Assembly: GCA_030562195.1 (NCBI GenBank) | Contig: JAUJPP010000003.1 | Coordinates: 11,129,398-11,193,397, forward strand | From: Nipponacmea schrenckii | Taxonomy: Eukaryota; Mollusca; Gastropoda; Lottiidae | DNA: 64,000 bases | Direction: 5' to 3' | In this document: in pieces, positions 57,052 through 64,000 of the stretch | Layout: each line of letters starts with the position of its first letter | How positions within the stretch are numbered: position 1 is the stretch's first letter | The notes under the pieces: generated by a model | Told to the model about the DNA's origin: nothing | What the model saw: the letters and a program-made list of their open reading frames with translations, nothing else | Database searches by the model: none | Translations under genes and position numbers: made by a program

Positions 57052-58400
57052 CAATAAAATTATTTTTACCTGGAGGTAACCTAAAGTCTTGATGGGGAAT
57101 TTGATCATTTGATCCCCCCCCCTCAACATCTCTGTCGCCAGTGTCTACAATTCAAGCATTGACCCCCTTTCACCGTGTCCTTGTGAGCGAGGAGTACCAG
57201 AACTTTCCTATCCAAGAGTTAGGAAGACAGCGAACTGGGCAATTGTATTTCGATTGCGATTCTGGCAGTTAGCTAATGTACTCTGGTTAATATTGAATTG
57301 TAATAAAAGGTACTTCGATACTCATTAGTTACTTCATGAAAATGGATTTTTACTAAGTTTCCTGTGTTTTCATTTTAAAACAAACTGAATAAAGATGCGA
57401 TGGTTTTGTACCCGGTAAACATAATGTCACAATGTTTCGCTGGGTATGCAGTCAGCAATGATTTGCACTTAGAATGAACCTCACACGTATTTTGTGCCAA
57501 ATTAGGGCAAGGAATCAAGTGACACACAACATAATTAACATGTTTAAATAATAAAAAAAACGTGCATTATTAAATCTAATCCTGCAACTTAGGAACATGC
57601 CTACCCTCTGCGCATCATGTTGAGTCACTTTCTGTCGGCTAAGACATCCATTTGAGAATGTCTTTATAGTCATCTTTCTCCATCTACCTACGTTATTCGT
57701 AAGCAGTTGAACAAAGACCCATTTTGTCATGTTTAAATATTTCAATTTTTGGTAATCCAATCCTTCTTAAGTGTCAGTCAAAAAGAAAATTTAGTCTACA
57801 TAGCTCCCTTAATTATATATTCTACCTCAAACAAAAATTGGACTGAATGTGTTTATATTTTAGATTGAAATTTGGATGATCTGAAATCACTTTCCTTGAC
57901 TAAAGTCAGAAGGGACAGAACTCTGTACAGATTATAAATGCTTAGAACAACATTCTTAGTCAAAACTGCCAAAAAGGTATACCATGTTGGGAGATTGGGT
58001 AAATCATAAAATACGATTATCTATGATCGACGTCACTGTATCTACCGTTGATGTTGCCTATCTAATGGATTTGGTAATTTGATTTTTAACTTTCACCTTT
58101 TTTTGTTGTTGGTGATTTTCATTCAAAATTACTTCCCCTGAAATACAAAATTCGATACGTGTCCTTAAAATCTATTAATCATGTTATACTGTTATACTGA
58201 ATATGCTTTTTTAACACCAATTTTGTCCAGAAATGGGCATGATAGGAAGAGCAATAGGTTTTTTTTGTCAGCTAACCAAGTAACCAATGCGTCTGTAAAA
58301 TCTCGATGTACATGTATTTGTAATGTTGTCTGGATATTTGTAAAACAGCCATGTTATCTATGTGTATCATCTAGACATATCATCTGACTCTCTCTTATGT
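57052..58400. other. 3' flank of SLC5A7 copy 2, no gene seen
   Basis: 'acaataaaattatt' directly after the stop (57045-57060) and 'ctgaataaagatgcg' at about 57385 are candidate polyadenylation signals. A C run is at 57113-57122. The frame at 57515-57760 (minus) is not recognisable. Confidence 0.45.
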
Positions 58401-58429
58401 ATATCTCCAAGGAAGTCAACTTTCTTCTG

Positions 58430-60570
58430 GTGGTGTAATAGTCTGGCTATATGTAAAGAACAAATTAACTTTGTGTCTGTAATAGTGTCTGGTTCTTTAT
58501 AATAATACTTAATATCAATACTTATATAGCAATTAAGTAAACCTCCTACTACTGCACTACATAATATTGTCTTTTATCTGCAAAACAACCAAATTACATC
58601 TGTATTTATAATATTGTCTATTTATATGTAAAACAGTCACATTACCTCTGTATTTATACGCCCACAAATTTCTTTGGGGCGTGTGTTGTATTTTGTAATC
58701 GCCCCGTCGGTCCGTCGGTCTCTTGATATTTATTTTGTGGTTCAGTGTCTTTATAAAAATGATCCCTGTCGATTTTTGTGACGATCAGATAATTTTTCAC
58801 CAAAATATTGTGTCTTACTTAGCGTTGTTCGCCCCATTACCCATAGGGTGCAACTCGCAACAGACTACAGTTCTTTATGGATTCGTTTTATGTGTATTTT
58901 GTGGAATAGTATCATTATGAAGACGATCCCTTTTGAGTTTCATGATGATCGAATGATTTTTTCTCCGATTTATGTTGTCTGATTTAGCAATTTTTTTCCA
59001 TTAGCTGTAGTGTGTAACTTGTGCACACTCTACAGGCAACAGTTCTCTAGGGTTTCTTTTGATTTTTATTTTGTAGTTTATTTTCAATATGTAAATGATC
59101 CTTAGTGGTTTTATAATGATCTGATAATTTTTCACCAAAATATTGTGTCCGACTATTGTTCGCGTTTTCATAGTGCAACTCCGCTCACTCTACAGACAAC
59201 AATTATTTAGGGATTCTTTTGATTTTTATTCTGTCTGCTTAAAATGCTCTATAGAAAAGACAAGGACATCAAACAATTATTTGTACTCGCAAACAAAGGT
59301 GCTGGTGGGCGTATGTCACCATGCTTCGCAAGGCTATCTGTAAAACAGTCAAGTAACCTCTGTATTTATTATATTGTCTAGTTATCTGTGAAACAGTCAA
59401 ATTACCTCTGTATTTATAATATTATCTAGTTATCTGTAAAACAGTCAAATTACCTCTGTATTTATATATTGTCTAGTTATATGTAAAACAGTCAAGTTAC
59501 CTGTATTTATAATATTGTCTAGTTATCTGTAAAATAGTCAAGTTACGTCTGTATTTATGATACTGTCTAGTTATCTGTAAAACAGTCAAGTTACCTCTTT
59601 TGTGTAGTTATCTGTGAAACAGTCAAGTTATCTTTGTTTTTATGATATTGTCTATTCATCTGAGAACAGCCAAGTTACCTCTGTATTCATAATATTTTCT
59701 AGTTATCTGTAAAACAGCCAAGTTACCTCTATTGTCTTTTAATGTGTAAAACAGTCAAGTTACCTCTGTATTTATGATACTGCCTACTTATTTGTAAAAC
59801 AGCAAACATATCTCTATTGTCTAGTTATGTATGAAACAGTCAAGTTATCTTCGTATTTATGATATTGTCAATTTATCTGTGAACAGCCCAGTTACCTCTG
59901 TATTCATAATATTTTCTAGTTATCTGTAAAACAGCCAAGTTATCTCTATTGTCTAGTTATGTGTAAAACAGTCAAGTTACCTCTGTATTTATGATACTGT
60001 CTACCTATCTGTAAAATAGACAAGTTATCTCTATTGTCTAGTTATGTGTGAAACAGTCAAGTTATCTCTATGGTCTAGTTATGTGTGAAACAGTCAAGTT
60101 ATCTCTATGGTCTAGTTATGTGTAAAACAGTCAAGTTACCTGTATTTATACTATTGGTTAGTAATCTGTAAAACAGTCAAGTAACCTCTGTATTTATTAT
60201 ATTGTCTAGTTATCTGTAAAATAGTCAAGTTTCCTTTGTATTTATGATACTGTCAAGTTATCTGTAAAACAGTCAAGTTACCTCTGTATTTATAATATTG
60301 TCTAGTTATCTGTAAAACAGCCAAGTTACCTCTGTATTTATAATATTGTCTAGCTATCTGTGAAACAGTCGAGTTATCTCTGTATTTATAAAATGCTTTA
60401 ATTATCTATAAAACAGTCAACTTATCTCTGTATTAATAAGATTGTCTAGTAATCTGTAAATCAGTCAAGTTACCTCTGTATTTATAATATTGTCTAGTTA
60501 TCTGTAAAATAGTCAAGTTTCCTCTGTATTTATAATATTGTCTAGTTATCTGTAAAATAGTCAAGTTTCT
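58430..60570 (+). repeat. 48-bp minisatellite array
   Basis: The unit reads approximately TCTAGTTATCTGTAAAACAG-TCAAGTTACCTCTGTATTTA-TAATATTG (48 bp; for example 60301-60348). Some 25-30 units with substitutions and short units (lacking 'ctgtatttataatat') run to about 60570. The first units (58430-58655) are more diverged. The array is interrupted by a pearl-like element at 58656-59335. No coding function. Confidence 0.9.
58656..59335 (-). mobile_element. Pearl-like element inserted in the minisatellite
   Basis: The left end is ATACGCCCAC followed by 'aaatttctttggggcgtgtg' (can fold) and 'atcgccccgtcggtccgtcggtc'. The right end is GGTGGGCGTATGTCACC then 'atgcttcgcaaggctatct', the reverse complement of the GATAGC-palindrome end of the copies at 17825 and 30463. 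The core contains three diverged ~155-bp units marked 'gatcagataatttttcaccaaaatattgtgtc'. Minisatellite units flank it on both sides, which defines the insertion. Confidence 0.7.
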
Positions 60571-60579
60571 TTTCCTTTA

Positions 60580-63500
60580 AAACAATCGTACTGGAAATAG
60601 GGTGAAAAACATGCTTTCACAATATCGATAGTGTCAGTTTTGGTAATGTTTATATCATCTTGGTGCAAGATTAGTTCAAAATTGGAAATTGGGTTTCGTC
60701 TTTTCCTGGAGAATACGTGTTCAGTAGTAATACCTTCAATTGATGTTCATTTCTGTGGAAAGGTATTTTGTTGTTGGTTACACACTAGCCTACACACTTA
60801 CAAATTCTTTGTTTCTTGCCAAGTCAAATTGTAGAAAATATCTTGACTTAATCATGTTAGTGCAGTCTTACAAGAAAATCTATAAACCTGGAAATATAAA
60901 TGTGCTGTTGTAAGCAATATGAAATAAATTTTATGGCTTAACAATTAATATACAACAACTGAGTAAAAAGTAGGTAACAGAAGTTGTAAAATCAATAGTT
61001 TGTATAGAAAGTGAGTCATAACGAGGCTATCAGGAATTCTAGATGATAGTAGGTTAAGTTAATGGTAGTATTAGCTAGTTTAGTTTACTGATCATCATAC
61101 TATTAGTTAGTTAATATCAGAGCGGTAAGTTTTGTAATCTTACATTATCACAGTTTAGCAATTAAAACACTTAATATCTAGGTCAGCATGTTATTTAGGT
61201 AATTGCTAATATTGTATCTTTTGGCTATAATGTCGCAGAATTAACAAGAAAGCTTCTGTGAACGTATCTCACGATATATTTCTTTTTCTAGCTAACAGTA
61301 TACTTTACAACACGTTTTATTATTTCATGACAAACATTGATTAAAATTTTTTCACGCTTCTTTCTATTAATAATATATGGTAGAGTGTATCGGCTTCGTG
61401 GGTTTTTAGAACCAAAGTTTAAACATTATTACTTTTAAGTTATTTTAATATCTTCTGGAAAGTTGTTTACCTTGACAACAGAAATAACTGGGTGAAGTAG
61501 ATATAATAGTCTATATATATATATAGACACATCCGTATTTTATACTACATTCTCTAGCACACCGTAAACCTCATTTCCGACTTTTGTTTTTAAATATTTA
61601 GTTTAATATGAATCAGTAAAATGAATCATGTGATGAATACTATCGCATCAAATAAGTGAATAAATTGGCATGAAACATCATGTTGATTAACATTCTTGAT
61701 GAATGGTAGGCTACGTGTTTTCTTCTAATAGTAAGTACATCTATATTAGCATGAGATATCTCTGTTGGATCGATTAGACTTGATCATCTTTTTCATCAAC
61801 GATATCGCTGGCCAGAATGACCTCAGATGCTCGAAGATCAATCATAATTTTGCCTTCCACACCCTCGGATGCAACAGACCCCTGCGGCATCCCGAAACAC
61901 ACTAAATGAAATGGCCAATTTTCGTATTAGCCACTCCCCCATCCAGTTTTTCAGGGCTTCAAACGGTCTTCTGTAATAATACCGGTTTAAAAGTATTTCA
62001 AAGTATTCAACTGTTAAGATAATACTCAATACATCAATTGTACAGCGATATAGAAATACTGAGAAGAACCTGAAACATGTTCTTACATTGAGTTTTTTGA
62101 GACAAATTCTACAGATATTATGTTGTGTCAGCAAGTTTGCTTTATTGATTGTCGTTTAAGTTATGATGATTGCTAAATATCTTAACAGATTAAAAAAGGA
62201 AGTTGTGAAGTAAATGCCAGCTTCATCAATAATATATGATTGATCTGTATTAATACATGTATATAATGAAGTTGTTTTTCTTTGTCAGTCTGATAGAAAA
62301 TATTTTATTAGCTTATTTTCAACTTTCCATATAGTTATATGTGAACAACTTTGGTAGAATTTTCAGATCAGTGAAACTTAATTGAAAATCATATGCCGTA
62401 AAATTTAATTAACCGATCAATCCCTACACTATTTCTATTTCTAGTTTTATTCATGTCACTGACTTGAATGAATTTTGCCCATTGTTATTTGGTTAAGATA
62501 TATAGCCAATCCTAATATTGCAGGTAACAAGTGGCATACATTGAAATTTATGCACATCTTGACAAAAGGCAATTTGCTTATGTAATAATATTCTGATCCG
62601 ATCGACAAAAAGCATGCATAAAACTAATATCGTAAAAATTGTAGGAAATGTCCAATTTAAATCAAGAAAGATGCGTACATCTTAGAAACTTCTTTTACAA
62701 AAAAAAAAAGGTGCGTGGTCCAATTACCAGAGCCAGTGATTGCATTCTAGGAAACTTCTTGAATAAAAAGAACGATTGTCACAAGGATATGAACCTTGAT
62801 TACGATGATCCTTTATACCCACTGGTATAAAATTGGCTATAGTATCATCTTTCTAAGACTAACACTATCCATATACAGAATGGATTAGTAAATTCGGTGT
62901 TCCAAAGAGTAATTAATGAATTTTATACAGTTAATTATTACAAAACAGATGATGACCTGTCACCACTGTTACATAAAATTATTTATTGATTATTATAAGT
63001 CAGCGGTATTTTGATTGTAACCATGATCTATATGTGAATATTATAAACAGAGGCTAAATGAAAATAACATAATAGGTGAACATTTTGCTATCAATTCTAC
63101 TAATTGCCAATAAATATTCATAGTTAGTTTTACAGTTTGTTAGTTCTAACTGTACTAGGTCTATGACAATATATACCATATACTTTATTTGCTTAGTCTA
63201 CTGAATAGATAACTGAGAGTTTCGGTATTTGAAGGAGTTGTCCAATACAAACCTGAACATAACTATATGACTTGCGGACTTGTGTATGAAGGTACAACAA
63301 GATAAAATTGTTCAAGTTGCAGCTGTATATAATACTAACAGAGTTTAAGTTTAACTCAGGACCCTTTGTGGTAACAAAACTTGTTTTTTTGATAAATGTA
63401 ACTTGGGCTCTTATAACGTGCAGCAGTAAATTAATATGAGTGGTTACAAGGATGTAATAAATGAATGGTGTGAATGAGTTATAATAATACTAGACGCCCT

Positions 63501-64000
63501 GTTTGGAAGGTTCGATTACGTGATCATATCTTACTGTAAAATACACAAATTATACAAAACCAAATAACTTAATAATTCATCTAAAACAAAGATATAAATG
63601 GGTGTTGTCGTATTACAAGACTTATATGATAGATCATCGCTAAATTGTATGGTAAACCAAATGACTCATTATATATTCATTTACAAAAACATGACTTTCA
63701 ATAGCAAGTGATCTGAACTTTAACATGTACAAGGGATTATATATGCAGTTTTTGTCAATGGCGTGAGATCTTGTCATTAATGCCATGTCAATTATGTCAT
63801 CTAATATTATTTAAGTGGATTGACGCTTTTTTTGGGAAAATTACTTCTCTTAGAACTGAGTCTAAAAGACATATCTGCAGTTTTGATTGATAAATTTATG
63901 CAGTTAATTGCCTTAACAGCGTTTTTTGGGGTTTTTTTTGGCGTATTACAATTTTCTGAGTACAGTTCTGGAATGCAGTAGTAATCATATACAATGAATG
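60580..64000. other. No gene seen
   Basis: AT-rich sequence with a short (TA)n at 61509-61526. The frame at 61838-62134 (minus) and others up to 62830 show no motif, splice context or repeat family that I can name. No part of a further transporter exon was found. Confidence 0.45.

Noticed and set aside
57515..57760. 81-codon minus-strand frame downstream of SLC5A7 copy 2
   Set aside because: I could not match it to any transposase or host family; it is treated as chance.
59340..60570. CRISPR-like regular repeats
   Set aside because: The 48-bp units are contiguous without unique spacers and the genome is clearly eukaryotic; this is a minisatellite.
61838..62134. 98-codon minus-strand frame
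   Set aside because: No recognisable motif, no splice sites in register, composition close to background.

Overview
The window looks like nuclear DNA of a lophotrochozoan animal, most likely a mollusc. It is AT-rich, its genes are split by GT-AG introns, there is no operon layout, and it carries the mobile-element mix typical of mollusc genomes: pearl-like tandem-repeat elements, Penelope-like elements (PLEs), LINEs, Gypsy relics and MITEs. No rRNA, intact tRNA, CRISPR array or prokaryotic feature was seen.

Host genes, all on the + strand: (1) two internal exons of a PDZ/LIM-family (PDLIM/ZASP-like) gene at 821-1497; (2) an intact eight-exon choline transporter of the SLC5A7/CHT family at 8907-12877; (3) a TMEM26 gene at 15618-20704 whose promoter and first exon are duplicated in a 1,334-bp tandem repeat; (4) a second intact eight-exon SLC5A7 paralogue at 52691-57051; (5) a dead partial copy of that paralogue (exon 5 plus flanking introns) at 49018-50077. 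The two transporters have identical exon structure, but their divergence is strongly uneven from exon to exon.

Mobile DNA. 5103-8572 is a candidate terminal-inverted-repeat DNA transposon. It contains a two-exon minus-strand gene for a DUF7869-like, possibly DDE/RNase-H-fold, protein with one frameshift, and repeated GACTTAGGC motifs near both ends. 21.5-23.0 kb holds Gypsy relics and an LTR-like block. 23.5-26.6 kb is a decayed LINE (+). 26.6-28.9 kb is a PLE (-). 29.6-33.8 kb is a different PLE (+), split by a 1.3-kb pearl-like element and ending in a three-fold 223-bp tandem repeat. 40.4-48.1 kb is a nest: a PLE (-) holds an L1-like element without reverse transcriptase (-), which in turn holds a 1.3-kb oligo(A)-tailed insert. 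58.4-60.6 kb is a 48-bp minisatellite interrupted by another pearl-like element.

The remaining stretches (about 1.5-4.8, 34-40 and 60.6-64 kb) hold no gene I can support. The part most likely to be undescribed is the 5103-8572 transposon. The most informative host biology is the mosaic SLC5A7 pair and the recent TMEM26 promoter/exon duplication. All similarity statements come from reading by eye; no database search was run.
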